DNA of 51,626 nucleotides from Spirochaetota bacterium (GCA_024276015.1 JAJRXZ010000064.1:1-51626); one strand, 5' to 3'; positions 1-8,997 are shown, counted from the stretch's first letter. Notes: generated by a model not told the origin, from the sequence alone. Made by a program: numbers and translations.

Positions 1-1282
1 TCGGCGCAGGAAGCACTCTGTTTAGAATTACATAATGCTTCTTCATGCGGGGGTTTCCCATTTTGGACCTGTAATAATAAAAAAGGAATCTCTTGTTGGC
101 TCTTTTTTTCCAGTTGGGGCCCCATAAATTCAAAAATCCTCGGCTCAATTCCTGAAAGATGAGTCCTCCGAATATAAAATATTCCGGCTGCTCATCAAGG
201 CTTATTTCCGGCACGATCATCATTTCGGGTTCCACAGGCAATAATCTAAACCTGATAGAAACCTTTCTTCTTTTTCTGAAAATCTGCATGGCAATAGTAT
301 CGCCTATAAACCTGTTAGTATAAATAAGATCGGTAAAGTGCAGTTTGCCGTAATAGGGAGAGTTATACATTCCGCTGTCGTCAATTTTTCTGCCGTTTAT
401 ACTGAGTATAACATCGCCGCTTTTAAGTACCTTGCTGCCGCTTGAAAGGGGGTGTATGGACTGAACATATACACCCTTATCTTCAGGGCTTAATCCGAGA
501 TAGCTGCGAAGGTTAATATCACTCTCAATTGGCGTGTAATGTATTTTAAAAAAAGGCGTTCCCTTGTAATATCCCCCTGACAGATCTTTCAGCAATCTTT
601 TAACAGATTCTATACCGCATACCTGTACGGTTCTTTTCTTCTCATTAAAACTGAATGTTATTCCGGCCAGTCTGCCTTTTACGAAAAACGGTTCTCCATT
701 GCCTCCGTTGTTCATCCCTGTGGTCATGTTGTGGGCCAGAAAAAAATAATAGGAATCGTAGAGTGTATTTGATATTTTGATCATGGACGAATTAAATGTT
801 ATTGCGGAATATTCCTTATAGTTTCCGGAAGAATCCCATTCGGCAATAATACCATTTACGCCTACCAGTTTGCCGGTTTCGGCAAGGGGAGCAGGTTCCA
901 GGCCTTTAAAGAAAGTTTTGTCTTTTATCGTGAGAAGAGCCAGCCCGGAGAAATAATCCCTTACAAGTATACGCGCCGGGTATTTTTTTTTGGAACCCTG
1001 TTTCTGTATCTCAATTAAGAGATGGTCCGCAAGAGGGGAGGCCTTAGTTAAGATCAGATCGTTTTTTATTACAGTACCCTGTATAATTGTTTTTCTTACA
1101 GGGCCTTTCTTCCACGGCGAGTAGTAATCATAGTGCTGTGAGGTTATTATTATTTGAACAACATGATTTTTCAGATCTTCGGCAAAAGCGGTTTCACGCG
1201 TCAATAGAGCTGATAAAGAGTACAGAACTATAAACTGCAGAATAGCCTTCTTCTTAATAAGCCTCCTCAGCATACTATTCAT
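1..1282 (-). CDS. Catalytically dead Deg9-type trypsin-like/PDZ protein (C-terminus outside window)
   Basis: The reading frame is open from the left edge of the window and encodes at least 427 residues. It aligns along its whole length with the upstream protease at 1275-2774: signal segment, trypsin-like domain, a PDZ with SGDVILSING, and a second degenerate PDZ containing VILNRVLP. All three catalytic positions are changed. Where the neighbour has TNAHVV this protein has TKASPL (His to Ser82). EADLAI becomes FSGLAL (Asp to Gly113). GNSGGP becomes GGNGEP (Ser to Asn195). It is therefore a pseudoprotease, but the frame is intact, so it looks maintained rather than decayed. The start is ATG at 1282 (or the in-frame ATG at 1273). 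Both overlap the end of the protease gene, which suggests translational coupling. A role as scaffold, substrate adaptor or inhibitor of the active paralogue is inference. The N-terminal hydrophobic stretch predicts export. Confidence 0.8.
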   Translation of the reverse strand, partial: MNSMLRRLIKKKAILQFIVLYSLSALLTRETAFAEDLKNHVVQIIITSQHYDYYSPWKKGPVRKTIIQGTVIKNDLILTKASPLADHLLIEIQKQGSKKKYPARILVRDYFSGLALLTIKDKTFFKGLEPAPLAETGKLVGVNGIIAEWDSSGNYKEYSAITFNSSMIKISNTLYDSYYFFLAHNMTTGMNNGGNGEPFFVKGRLAGITFSFNEKKRTVQVCGIESVKRLLKDLSGGYYKGTPFFKIHYTPIESDINLRSYLGLSPEDKGVYVQSIHPLSSGSKVLKSGDVILSINGRKIDDSGMYNSPYYGKLHFTDLIYTNRFIGDTIAMQIFRKRRKVSIRFRLLPVEPEMMIVPEISLDEQPEYFIFGGLIFQELSRGFLNLWGPNWKKRANKRFLFYYYRSKMGNPRMKKHYVILNRVLPAP

Positions 1283-2774
1283 TATTTAACCGTACCGACC
1301 GTGAGATTCTGTATTTTTTTAATATTCTTTCATTGGCTGATCTTGAATCAGAAGCCTTTAATACAACCGGTTTGTTCACTCCTTCAAGTTTTAATATATG
1401 GAAACTCCCGGAAGGTTTGGCGAATGCTTTTAAAACATCATCAAGCTCAAGTATTTTAATACCGTTGATCTCGTCTACAAGTTTATCATGTATATCGGAA
1501 ACGTAAGTATTTGTTATATCAGGCAGAACACGGTTGATAATTACAAATTCTTTCCTCTCTCTTTCAAGATCATCAAAAATATGATAATAGTAGTAGTAGA
1601 GAATTTTCGGGTCGGAACTGCCCGGCCAGCGGCCCCAGCATTTTAAATATTCATTTGACAGTGTTTGAAATATTATGCCGTTGAAAATAATGTACCTTGG
1701 AAGAACATCGTATTCGTTGTTCCCCGGTATTCTTACGGGGAATTTTTTCAGCGGGAATCTCAGCGTGAGTTTTTTCTTCTGTCTCCATAGGGATACTTTA
1801 ATGATATCGCCTATTTGATTTGAATAAACCAGGTGATTATATTTAATTCTTCCGTCTGAGAATTCGATACTTCCGTCGTTTGCGATTTCATGATCGTTGA
1901 TACTGATGATTACATCGCCGCGTTTGAGGTAGTTATATGCGCTGCCTCCCGGAATAACATGCGTTATTATTATACCTCTTTGGTCGTCCTTCATCCCCAG
2001 GTATTCTCTGTAGCTTTTATTCTGCAATTTGTCCGTAATTATTCCCAGGTAGGGAAAACCGTCGTATCTGCCGTCCTGCATATCTTTAAGAAAGTGTTTG
2101 ATAACAGGAACCGGGATCATATAACCTATGTTGCTGTATTTTGTCTTTTTTTGAAAAGCAACTCCTACAATTCTGCCCTTTTGTATTACGGGCCCTCCGC
2201 TGTTTCCGGGATTAATGGCAGCGTCGGTTTGTATCATTAAAAAGCTCGATTCGCTGTCGTGAGCATAGATGCCGATCTCAATTCTCGAAACAACACCTTC
2301 CGTTATGGAGATTCTTTCTCCTCCCACCGGATATCCGTATGTGGCAACTCTGCTTCTTAATGTCGGAATCGCCCCGAATTTCAGGTGAGCGGTATTTTTA
2401 TAAAAAGTTTTATCCTTTACAATAATTATTGCAAGGTCTGCTTCGTGTGAAATAAAAAGAACAGATGCGTCATATAATTTAGGATCATTTTCTTTTTGTA
2501 TCTGTAAATATGTTGAATTTGATACAACATGGGCGTTTGTTAATATCCGTTCCCCTTTGATAATAGCTCCTGAACCGAATCTGGTATTGTGAGATTTCAT
2601 TTTCCAAGGCGAACAGTAATCGGGATCTATATATGATACAATGATCTTAACTGTTGCTCTCCGTATGTAATCTGTGCCGAAAGTGCCGCTCCATATCCTT
2701 CCGGATATAAGCACAATGGAGATTAATAATATGATCAGTCTATGTTTTGCCGTGAGTCTCTTTATCAAAAGCAT
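1275..2774 (-). CDS. Deg9/HtrA-type serine protease with PDZ domains
   Basis: A 499-residue serine endopeptidase of the trypsin-like HtrA/Deg class (MEROPS S1C fold). The N-terminal hydrophobic segment (about residues 13-25) exports it to, or anchors it in, the periplasm. The triad is complete: His82 in TNAHVV, Asp113 in EADLAI and Ser192 in NPGNSGGP. A PDZ domain follows (YLKRGDVIISINDHEI). The C-terminal region (ERKEFVIINRVLPDI, then NERILKKYRI) is the degenerate second PDZ typical of Deg9-type proteases rather than DegP. The likely role is quality control or processing of envelope proteins. It is the first gene of a two-gene unit with the overlapping pseudoprotease. Repeat copy 1 lies about 130 bp upstream in antisense orientation. 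The family assignment is solid; the substrate is unknown. Confidence 0.88.
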   Translation of the reverse strand: MLLIKRLTAKHRLIILLISIVLISGRIWSGTFGTDYIRRATVKIIVSYIDPDYCSPWKMKSHNTRFGSGAIIKGERILTNAHVVSNSTYLQIQKENDPKLYDASVLFISHEADLAIIIVKDKTFYKNTAHLKFGAIPTLRSRVATYGYPVGGERISITEGVVSRIEIGIYAHDSESSFLMIQTDAAINPGNSGGPVIQKGRIVGVAFQKKTKYSNIGYMIPVPVIKHFLKDMQDGRYDGFPYLGIITDKLQNKSYREYLGMKDDQRGIIITHVIPGGSAYNYLKRGDVIISINDHEIANDGSIEFSDGRIKYNHLVYSNQIGDIIKVSLWRQKKKLTLRFPLKKFPVRIPGNNEYDVLPRYIIFNGIIFQTLSNEYLKCWGRWPGSSDPKILYYYYYHIFDDLERERKEFVIINRVLPDITNTYVSDIHDKLVDEINGIKILELDDVLKAFAKPSGSFHILKLEGVNKPVVLKASDSRSANERILKKYRISRSVRLNNE

Positions 2775-2903
2775 TTTAATATTTTATGTGATCAAAGTCA
2801 AATATTTCATAAATATTACTCTTCTATGGGTATCTGCTGTATGGCTTTTATAATAAAAGCCGCTCAACTGAAGCATAGCTATAAACAGAATGCCTTGCAT
2901 ATA

Positions 2904-3007
2904 ATATATCAAAAAGCATCGATTTTGTCCCTTGACAAAGGACAAAATCCTGATCAAATCATATACCGATTCATTTAATATGAAAATTTTCAATGATGAT
3001 CGGTATA
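2904..3007 (+). repeat. Two-hairpin intergenic repeat, copy 1
   Basis: First of three near-identical elements (others at 10566-10667 and 19714-19815). Hairpin A has perfect 10-base arms (GATTTTGTCC at 2921-2930, GGACAAAATC at 2940-2949) around the loop CTTGACAAA. Hairpin B pairs ATACCGAT (2963-2970) with ATCGGTAT (2999-3006), with an inner TCATT/AATGA pairing and a GAAAATTTTC palindrome. It sits between the amidohydrolase stop and the protease start, antisense to both. That placement argues for a dispersed repeat rather than a leader belonging to a particular gene. Confidence 0.85.
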
Positions 3008-3071
3008 AATGTCAATAATAATATTTTATAATAGAAAAAACTGTTTATATTTTTGTCAGAACCGCAGCATA

Positions 3072-4322
3072 TCAGTAACTTAAAATGTTCGAATTCTCCA
3101 TGAAGAGAGAAGGCGGCAGCTTTTCGTCAGTTCCGGGAGCTTTAACGGTTCTTTTAAGGACGAAATCGAATAACAGCGGATTGTATCCATATATTTCATT
3201 GAGGTATTTCCTTTCGGTAGGTGTTATAAACCCTTTTCTGGCAAGTGTCCCGGTATTTATAATAATATTAATTGCCGGCAGCGGGTAATCGCTTCCGTTA
3301 ACAAGTCTGGGATGCAGGTCTTTTCTAAGGATGAGATCGTTAAGCGGCCTGGAAAGCCTGTTTACCTGTGTTATGGATGATATTTCGCCGAAGAGAAGCT
3401 CCTCATATTTTTTTTCGTCCATTAAACGAAGAAAAAGATCGAAATTGTCTATGCTTTTATTCCCCGGATTTTCAAAATCTGTTGATCTGCCAAGGCATCC
3501 GCAATGGGCAACAATTACTTTTATTCCGGTTTCAAGAGGCAGCCTCAAGAGCAGAGGATTGCCTGATTCCTGATCTTTTTTTGAGTCCACCGCTTCCCCA
3601 TGGCCTGCATGAGTTAAAAGGATCATCTTTAATCTTTTCATCTTCTTATAAAAGGGTATAATTGATTTATCCGAAGGGTCGATCCCCATTGCCGCGGGGA
3701 GCCATTTAACGATCTTTATTCCGACTTTCGCCCATTTTTCAAGTTCCTTTAATGCGTCCTGCCTGTAAGGATGAACTGAAATCCCTGCTGAAAAATATTC
3801 GGGGCAGCGCTTTGAAAGATCATAAACATATTCATTGGGAACATAGAAGTCGGTTAGATCAAGATTTGCCGTTCCGTTTTTATTATAATATTTATCAAAG
3901 GCAATAATAAGATATCTGCCTCGGCTTTTGATATTTTCAATTAACTCAATAAGTCTTTCAACATATTGGCGGTCAATATTGTCCATATCCGTTATTCCCG
4001 AAGCGCTGGCATAAACTGAAAATTTTATCCTCTTAACAGGATTGCTCCAGGATCTCATCCCTTGGTTGACAAATGATCCGGTATTGTTTACTCCTGTGCC
4101 TATTATATGAACATGATAATCAAAGATCTTATCAGGAACCAGTTCTCCGTAAGCATTTTTTATAAGCTCTTTTGCGCCGGCACTTAATTTTTTTTCCAAA
4201 TGATCAGGCTTATTTCTGAAGTTTCCGCCTATGATTTTTATTATATTCCAAATGATTATAATTGATGACAGAAGCAGAAAAAATGAAGATTTTCCATCTA
4301 TAAGTACTGAGTTTAATATCAT
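3072..4322 (-). CDS. Membrane-anchored amidohydrolase-family metal-dependent hydrolase
   Basis: A 416-residue TIM-barrel hydrolase of the Amidohydro_2 (PF04909-like) group. Probable metal ligands and active-site residues follow the family order: HxH in DYHVHI (His70, His72), a possible His184 in SVHPY, His238 in LTHAGHG, His273 in VAHCGC and Asp345 in NGSDYP. A hydrophobic stretch at about residues 13-32 precedes the barrel and looks like a signal anchor, which is unusual for this normally cytosolic family. The substrate cannot be read from the sequence; the family includes decarboxylases, lactonases and amidases. The gene stands alone on this strand. No convincing ribosome-binding site is visible before the ATG, so the start is less certain than the fold. 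Confidence 0.8.
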   Translation of the reverse strand: MILNSVLIDGKSSFFLLLSSIIIIWNIIKIIGGNFRNKPDHLEKKLSAGAKELIKNAYGELVPDKIFDYHVHIIGTGVNNTGSFVNQGMRSWSNPVKRIKFSVYASASGITDMDNIDRQYVERLIELIENIKSRGRYLIIAFDKYYNKNGTANLDLTDFYVPNEYVYDLSKRCPEYFSAGISVHPYRQDALKELEKWAKVGIKIVKWLPAAMGIDPSDKSIIPFYKKMKRLKMILLTHAGHGEAVDSKKDQESGNPLLLRLPLETGIKVIVAHCGCLGRSTDFENPGNKSIDNFDLFLRLMDEKKYEELLFGEISSITQVNRLSRPLNDLILRKDLHPRLVNGSDYPLPAINIIINTGTLARKGFITPTERKYLNEIYGYNPLLFDFVLKRTVKAPGTDEKLPPSLFMENSNILSY

Positions 4323-4587
4323 AATTGATCGCTATTTATGTTCCGGTTTTAAATTCTGAATTTAAAATTTAGAATTATTAAGTTTGTTAATATTGTCAAG
4401 GGCGTTTTACCGTGTCTGAGACCCCAATTGAGGGCTAAATATAACAAAATTAAGCTTGATTTATTAATAAACTAAAATATCCTTGTGTTGTGTCAGAATA
4501 AAATTTTGCCGGATGGGCAGATAGAGTTTGATGATCCATTATTAAGCCGGAGTTAAAGGATTCTGTTTTATTTAATTGGGAGGAATT

Positions 4588-4980
4588 ATGCCTAAAGTAC
4601 TTCATTATCAGAACAGCGAAAAAATTATTGAAGCAGGTCAAATGGAAAAGAGGATGTATATTATTCTGGAAGGATTCGTTTCTATTTATCTGACTGACGG
4701 CAAAAATCGGGTAGAAGTCGCTCATCTGAAAAAAGGGGATTTTTTCGGTGAGATTTCGCTCTTTAATAACACTCCGAGGAGCGCAACGGTTGTTGCCGAC
4801 GGCGATGTGAAACTTGCTACCATTGATAATGTTGAACAGCTAAAAGCGTTTCTGTTAAAAAATCCCGCTTTTGCCGCGAAGATGGTTCATATCCTTGCAA
4901 AGAGGCTTGCTAAAACAGACAAAATTCTTCTCGGCAAAATAAGTGAAATAAACAGGATGAAGATATTAAGGGATGTATAA
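4588..4980 (+). CDS. Stand-alone cyclic-nucleotide-binding domain protein
   Basis: A 130-residue protein that is essentially one cNMP-binding (CRP/CAP-like) beta-roll followed by a short helix. The phosphate-binding cassette is visible as FGEISLFNNTPRSATV, with the expected Gly-Glu and Arg. There is no helix-turn-helix or kinase domain, so it is not a CRP-type transcription factor. It probably acts as a ligand-sensing subunit or regulatory module for a partner. The ATG at 4588 is chosen because GGGAGG lies 4 bases upstream; an in-frame TTG at 4576 has no such site. The gene precedes polA by about 87 bp. Whether it binds cAMP, cGMP or a cyclic dinucleotide is unknown. Confidence 0.85.
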   Translation: MPKVLHYQNSEKIIEAGQMEKRMYIILEGFVSIYLTDGKNRVEVAHLKKGDFFGEISLFNNTPRSATVVADGDVKLATIDNVEQLKAFLLKNPAFAAKMVHILAKRLAKTDKILLGKISEINRMKILRDV

Positions 4981-5066
4981 AAAGATACAATAATGCTGCA
5001 AAATATGGGGATAGTAACCGTTCATTGCAATATTTCCTTCTATAAAAACCACTCCGGAGCGAAAAT

Positions 5067-7772
5067 GTGAAAAAAAGACTCTTTGTTGTCGACGGTCATG
5101 CACTCTGTTACAGAGCATATTATGCATTTATAAGAAACCCTCTTTTTAATTCGGAAGGACAGAATACTTCTGCCATATACGGATTCGCAAGAATGCTTTT
5201 TAAACTCATTGATGAACAGAAACCGGATTACCTTCTTGTTGCCTTTGATCCTCCTGTAAAAACATTCAGGTTTGAGTTGTATCCTCAGTATAAAGCAAAC
5301 AGGCAGAAGATGCCCGATGATTTGAAAGTTCAGATCGATGAAATTAAGAGTATGATCGATGTGCTTGGTATCAAAAGATTTGAAGATGAGAATTATGAAG
5401 CCGATGATGTTATGGGTTCCATAGCTGAACAGTATGCCTCAGAGGATATGGAAGTCGTTCTGGTAACAGGAGATAAGGACGCTTTACAGCTTGTTAATGA
5501 GAATGTGACAATATATGCAAATAAAAAAGGCATATCCGATTACGAGGTTTATACGCCCCATTATGTAAGAGAGAGGTATGGATTTGAGCCGGAGCAGATC
5601 ATTGACTTTATGGCTCTCGTTGGCGATGCTTCCGATAATATCCCAGGAGTAAAGGGAATCGGGGAAAAGACGGCGGGAAAATTAATAAGCAGATATAAAA
5701 GCCTTGAAAATTTGTATAATAATATTGATGATTTAAGCGGCAGGCAGAAGGAACTTCTTATTCGGGACGAGGATATGGCTTTCCTGAGCAGGAAACTTGC
5801 AACAATAAAGAAAGATCTGCATATAAAGATCAACAGTGATGATATCTCATATAAAGAGATAAAATCAGAAAAGGCAAAGGAATATCTGAAAAATATTGAG
5901 ATGTATTCAATTGTGAGAGATTTCTTTGGCGATGGAAATGAAGAAGCAAAGAGTATTAATAGTGAGAAAGATATTGTATATAAGATCGTTCGCAATGAAG
6001 ATGAACTTAAGAGAGTAATTAAACGGATAAGAGAGAACGGCGAAGTTGCAATAGACACTGAAACAACTTCGCTTGATCAGATTGAAGCCGAACTTATAGG
6101 TATATCTCTGTCTGTGAAGGAGAAGGAAGGATGGTATATTCCCCTCAGGAGCCGAGCGCTTTTCAGCGATGATTTTCCGGATAGAAATATATCATTATTT
6201 TTGCTTGGTGAAATGATAGAAGATCCTGACATAAAAAAGATCGGCCATAATATCAAGTATGATTTGAACGTATTGAAAAATGAAAATATTGAAATGAAAG
6301 GGATCTATTTTGATACAATGGTTGCTTCATATCTTATTAGTCCGGGCGACAGAAGGCATAACCTGGATGATCTCTCATCGAAAATTCTTAATCACAGAAC
6401 AATTAAGTTTAAAGAACTTACCGGTACCGGTAAAAATGCCATTCCAATTGAAGAAGTCCCTCTGGAGAGGCTTGCCGAATATGCTGCAGAAGATGCTGAT
6501 ATTACATACAGGCTGTACAGAATTTTTAAGACAAAACTTGTGGATAATGAGCTTGATAAGCTTTTTTATGAAATTGAGATGCCCCTTGTTATTGTTCTTG
6601 CCGAAATGGAAAGAAAGGGAGTGAAAATCGACCTTGACCATTTTAAAAGGCTTGGCATGGAAAATGATAATTTGCTTAAAAAAGTGGTTGAAAATATCTA
6701 TAGAGAGGCAGGTGAAACTTTTAATGTAAATTCCACACGGGAACTTGCTGATATCCTTTTCAATAAGCTGGGCCTTAAAGCCGTAAAAAAAACCAAAACA
6801 GGGTTTTCAACCGATATTACCGTGCTTGAGGCTCTCAGAGGCAGTCACAATATTATTGATTATCTTATATCCTACAGAACATTCAGTAAATTAAAGAGTA
6901 CATATATTGATGCTCTACCGAGAATGGTGTCGAAAAAAACAGGCAGGATTCATGCATCTTACAATCAGACTGTTGTTGTAACCGGAAGATTATCCTCTTC
7001 TAATCCTAATCTTCAGAATATTCCGATCAGGGATTATCTGGGCAGAGATATAAGAAAGGGTTTTATAGCTGAAAAGGGATATCTGATAATGGCAGCCGAT
7101 TATTCACAGATTGAGCTGCGTCTTGCCGCTCATCTTTCCGGCGATGAAAATATGATCAATGCTTTTAAAGAGGGAGTTGATATTCACAGTCTTACTGCTG
7201 CATCGGTTGCAGGAGTCGATATAGACCAGGTCGATTCCGAGATGAGAAGGCAGGCCAAGATAGTAAATTTCGCAATTATATACGGCGTGTCTCCTTACGG
7301 GCTGGCTCAGCAGGCCGATATTGGAGTAAAGGAAGCTGCCTGGTTTATAAGGATATACTTTGAGAAATATCCGGGATTTAAAGAATATATGGAGCGCACA
7401 ATCGAATTTGCAAGAAAGCACGGCTATGTAAAAACAATGCTTGGGAGAAAAAGAGTGCTGCCCCACATAAATTCCGATGTATCTTTCAGAAGGGAAGGAG
7501 CGGAAAGGGCTGCAATAAATACGCCCATACAGGGTACGTCGGCAGATATGATTAAAATAGCAATGATCAATATTAATAAAGAACTTAAAGAGAAAAATCT
7601 TAAAAGTGAAATTATTATGCAGGTTCACGATGAACTTGTTCTCGAAGTGCATGAAGATGAAAAAGAGGAAACGGGGCATATTGTTCGCGACAAAATGGAG
7701 AATGCCCTAACACTTTCCGTTCCTGTTGTTGTGGATATAGGCCTGGGCAAAAACTGGGACGAGGCGCACTAA
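5067..7772 (+). CDS. polA: DNA polymerase I
   Basis: A 901-residue family A DNA polymerase with all three activities. The N-terminal 5'-3' exonuclease/flap domain occupies about residues 1-290 (GDASDNIPGVKGIGEKTA helix-hairpin-helix). The 3'-5' proofreading domain keeps its acidic residues: Asp330 and Glu332 in AIDTET, the NIKYD motif and AEDADITYRLY. The polymerase domain has motif A (Asp678 in ADYSQIELR), motif B (RRQAKIVNFAIIYG) and motif C (Asp855 in QVHDE). It fills gaps and removes RNA primers during replication and excision repair. Translation starts at GTG; the overlapping ATG at 5065 is followed directly by TGA. GGAGC lies about 8 bases upstream. Length and motifs are fully canonical. 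Confidence 0.97.
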   Translation: MKKRLFVVDGHALCYRAYYAFIRNPLFNSEGQNTSAIYGFARMLFKLIDEQKPDYLLVAFDPPVKTFRFELYPQYKANRQKMPDDLKVQIDEIKSMIDVLGIKRFEDENYEADDVMGSIAEQYASEDMEVVLVTGDKDALQLVNENVTIYANKKGISDYEVYTPHYVRERYGFEPEQIIDFMALVGDASDNIPGVKGIGEKTAGKLISRYKSLENLYNNIDDLSGRQKELLIRDEDMAFLSRKLATIKKDLHIKINSDDISYKEIKSEKAKEYLKNIEMYSIVRDFFGDGNEEAKSINSEKDIVYKIVRNEDELKRVIKRIRENGEVAIDTETTSLDQIEAELIGISLSVKEKEGWYIPLRSRALFSDDFPDRNISLFLLGEMIEDPDIKKIGHNIKYDLNVLKNENIEMKGIYFDTMVASYLISPGDRRHNLDDLSSKILNHRTIKFKELTGTGKNAIPIEEVPLERLAEYAAEDADITYRLYRIFKTKLVDNELDKLFYEIEMPLVIVLAEMERKGVKIDLDHFKRLGMENDNLLKKVVENIYREAGETFNVNSTRELADILFNKLGLKAVKKTKTGFSTDITVLEALRGSHNIIDYLISYRTFSKLKSTYIDALPRMVSKKTGRIHASYNQTVVVTGRLSSSNPNLQNIPIRDYLGRDIRKGFIAEKGYLIMAADYSQIELRLAAHLSGDENMINAFKEGVDIHSLTAASVAGVDIDQVDSEMRRQAKIVNFAIIYGVSPYGLAQQADIGVKEAAWFIRIYFEKYPGFKEYMERTIEFARKHGYVKTMLGRKRVLPHINSDVSFRREGAERAAINTPIQGTSADMIKIAMININKELKEKNLKSEIIMQVHDELVLEVHEDEKEETGHIVRDKMENALTLSVPVVVDIGLGKNWDEAH

Positions 7773-7796
7773 GCTATGCCGGTTTTCGCTTGACAT

Positions 7797-7837
7797 AAGG
7801 CAGATTGTTCTGATGATGTGCATTAATTCTGCCTTTT
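7797..7837 (+). terminator. Possible rho-independent terminator after polA
   Basis: AAGGCAGA (7797-7804) can pair with TCTGCCTT (7828-7835), followed by a short T run. The loop is long (23 bases), so strength is uncertain. Position just after polA and before the CBS gene fits a terminator. Confidence 0.4.
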
Positions 7838-7894
7838 GATTATTGCCTAATGATCAATGGGGAAAAATCCGTATAAGGTATTAGGAGTAATAAA

Positions 7895-8269
7895 ATGGTC
7901 AATGCAAAGGATGTTATGACAAGAAACGTTATTACTGTAAATGATCAAACTCCTATTCTGGAAGCGATTGACATTCTGGTGGAGAACAGGATCAGCGGAA
8001 TGCCTGTTGTTTCGGATAATATGGATCTGCTTGGAATTATTACTGAAAATGATATTCTTCAACTGGTTTTTTCCGGCGAGCCTGTTGACGGAGTTGTTTC
8101 CGATTACATGACCGAGGAAGTATTCACTGTTGATGAAAATGTTGATCTTCATTATGTATGCGAATGCCTTATTGGGAAGAATATTAAACGCGTGCCTGTT
8201 ATCTCGAAAGGAAAACTTGCCGGTGTTATCAGCAGAAGGGATATAATTAAACATATTCTTGAAATATAA
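7895..8269 (+). CDS. Two-CBS-domain protein
   Basis: A 124-residue protein made of a tandem CBS (Bateman) pair. The first CBS runs from VKDVMTRNVITV-like residues to GIITENDIL. The second runs from VSDYMTEEVFTV to GVISRRDIIKHI. CBS pairs bind adenosine nucleotides (AMP, ATP, SAM) and report energy state to partner proteins. There is no attached effector domain, so the partner must be another protein. AGGAG lies 8 bases before the ATG. It is probably a single-gene unit between the polA terminator and the promoter of the FmdB gene. Confidence 0.9.
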   Translation: MVNAKDVMTRNVITVNDQTPILEAIDILVENRISGMPVVSDNMDLLGIITENDILQLVFSGEPVDGVVSDYMTEEVFTVDENVDLHYVCECLIGKNIKRVPVISKGKLAGVISRRDIIKHILEI

Positions 8270-8354
8270 TATTTCCTTACTATTCTGATAGTCGGCCGGT
8301 GCTTACCTTGTATTTTCAATACAATTAATTTGCCATATTTTTTTACAAAAGAGG

Positions 8355-8383
8355 TTGACGGTTTTATAATTATTTAGTATTTT
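8355..8383 (+). promoter_or_regulatory. Sigma-70-type promoter candidate for the FmdB gene
   Basis: TTGACG (8355-8360), a 17-base spacer, then TATTTT (8378-8383), 34 bases before the ATG at 8417. Consensus match only; no experimental support. Confidence 0.45.
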
Positions 8384-8416
8384 AGATAAAACTAAATGTA
8401 TAGCAGGTAATTTACG

Positions 8417-8605
8417 ATGCCAATATATGAATTCAAATGTAATGACTGCGGCAGCATCTTCTCCGATCTGCGCACTATGTCCGATAACAGTGCTGCAAAA
8501 TGTCTGAAATGCGGATCTTTAAATACAAAAAAGATAATGTCGTCCTTCTCAACATCAGCGAGTGCCTCTTCGGCATCGAGTTGTCTTCCTTCCGGCCGCG
8601 GCTGA
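8417..8605 (+). CDS. FmdB-family zinc-ribbon protein
   Basis: A 62-residue protein starting MPIYEFKC with two CxxC knuckles (CNDCG at about residues 9-13, CLKCG at about 35-39), then a Ser/Ala-rich tail. This is the FmdB regulatory-protein family (PF09723), small zinc ribbons found in many bacteria and often annotated as putative regulators. The molecular role is not established. Its own promoter candidate lies just upstream. Spacing to an AGGT ribosome-binding site is adequate but weak. It is convergent with the next gene on the minus strand. Confidence 0.85.
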   Translation: MPIYEFKCNDCGSIFSDLRTMSDNSAAKCLKCGSLNTKKIMSSFSTSASASSASSCLPSGRG

Positions 8606-8631
8606 AGCCCCTTCTGATAAATCGGTGCGGT

Positions 8632-8943
8632 TTATACACAGGCTTTTTTGATCTTATTTGATATTTTCATAAAGTTTTTACTTATGATCTTTGAATCTTT
8701 ACCTGCTTTAAATTCGTTCCCCACAAGGATTTTCATTACGGAGAGGAGTTTCCTGTATGTAGGAACAGCGTAAGATGCATTTGCCTTCTGAAAAACATCC
8801 ATCAGATATTTTTCTGCGCTTTTATATTTCTCTTCATAAGTTTCGCCTTTTACCAGCGTGCTTTCCTGAATAAGGCATTGCAGGATTTCATCTCTGAACT
8901 GTTCTGCTGTTCCGTAATCGCTGAAGGTATCTATCTTTTTCAT
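8632..8943 (-). CDS. Hypothetical helical protein
   Basis: A 103-residue, Lys-rich, apparently all-helical cytoplasmic protein with no signal peptide and no domain I recognise. Two Cys (residue 23 and near the C-terminus) do not form a metal motif. It is likely a real gene: AGGA lies about 5 bases before the ATG, a well-formed -35/-10 pair lies upstream (8998-9026), and an inverted repeat sits between promoter and start. This arrangement suggests a regulated single-gene unit. Function unknown. Confidence 0.65.
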   Translation of the reverse strand: MKKIDTFSDYGTAEQFRDEILQCLIQESTLVKGETYEEKYKSAEKYLMDVFQKANASYAVPTYRKLLSVMKILVGNEFKAGKDSKIISKNFMKISNKIKKACV

Positions 8944-8971
8944 AATTTCCTGTGAATATCAAATAATTATT

Positions 8972-8991
8972 GTCTGACAGGAATATCAGAC
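8972..8991. promoter_or_regulatory. Inverted repeat in the leader of the 8632-8943 gene
   Basis: GTCTGA (8972-8977) and TCAGAC (8986-8991) are perfect 6-base inverted arms around 8 bases, just downstream of the predicted -10 box. Possible operator or leader hairpin; role unproven. Confidence 0.35.
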
Positions 8992-8997
8992 ATAGTT

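Noticed and set aside
2742-2993. Short reading frames on both strands (78 and 69 codons) over the intergenic region
   Set aside because: They run through repeat copy 1 and its hairpins, have no ribosome-binding site and no family resemblance.
4450-4725. 91-codon minus-strand frame
   Set aside because: It lies mostly antisense to the well-supported cNMP-binding gene and has no translation signals.
7790-7818. TTGACA at 7790-7795 as promoter for the CBS gene
   Set aside because: No acceptable -10 box at 16-19 bases, and it overlaps the proposed polA terminator.
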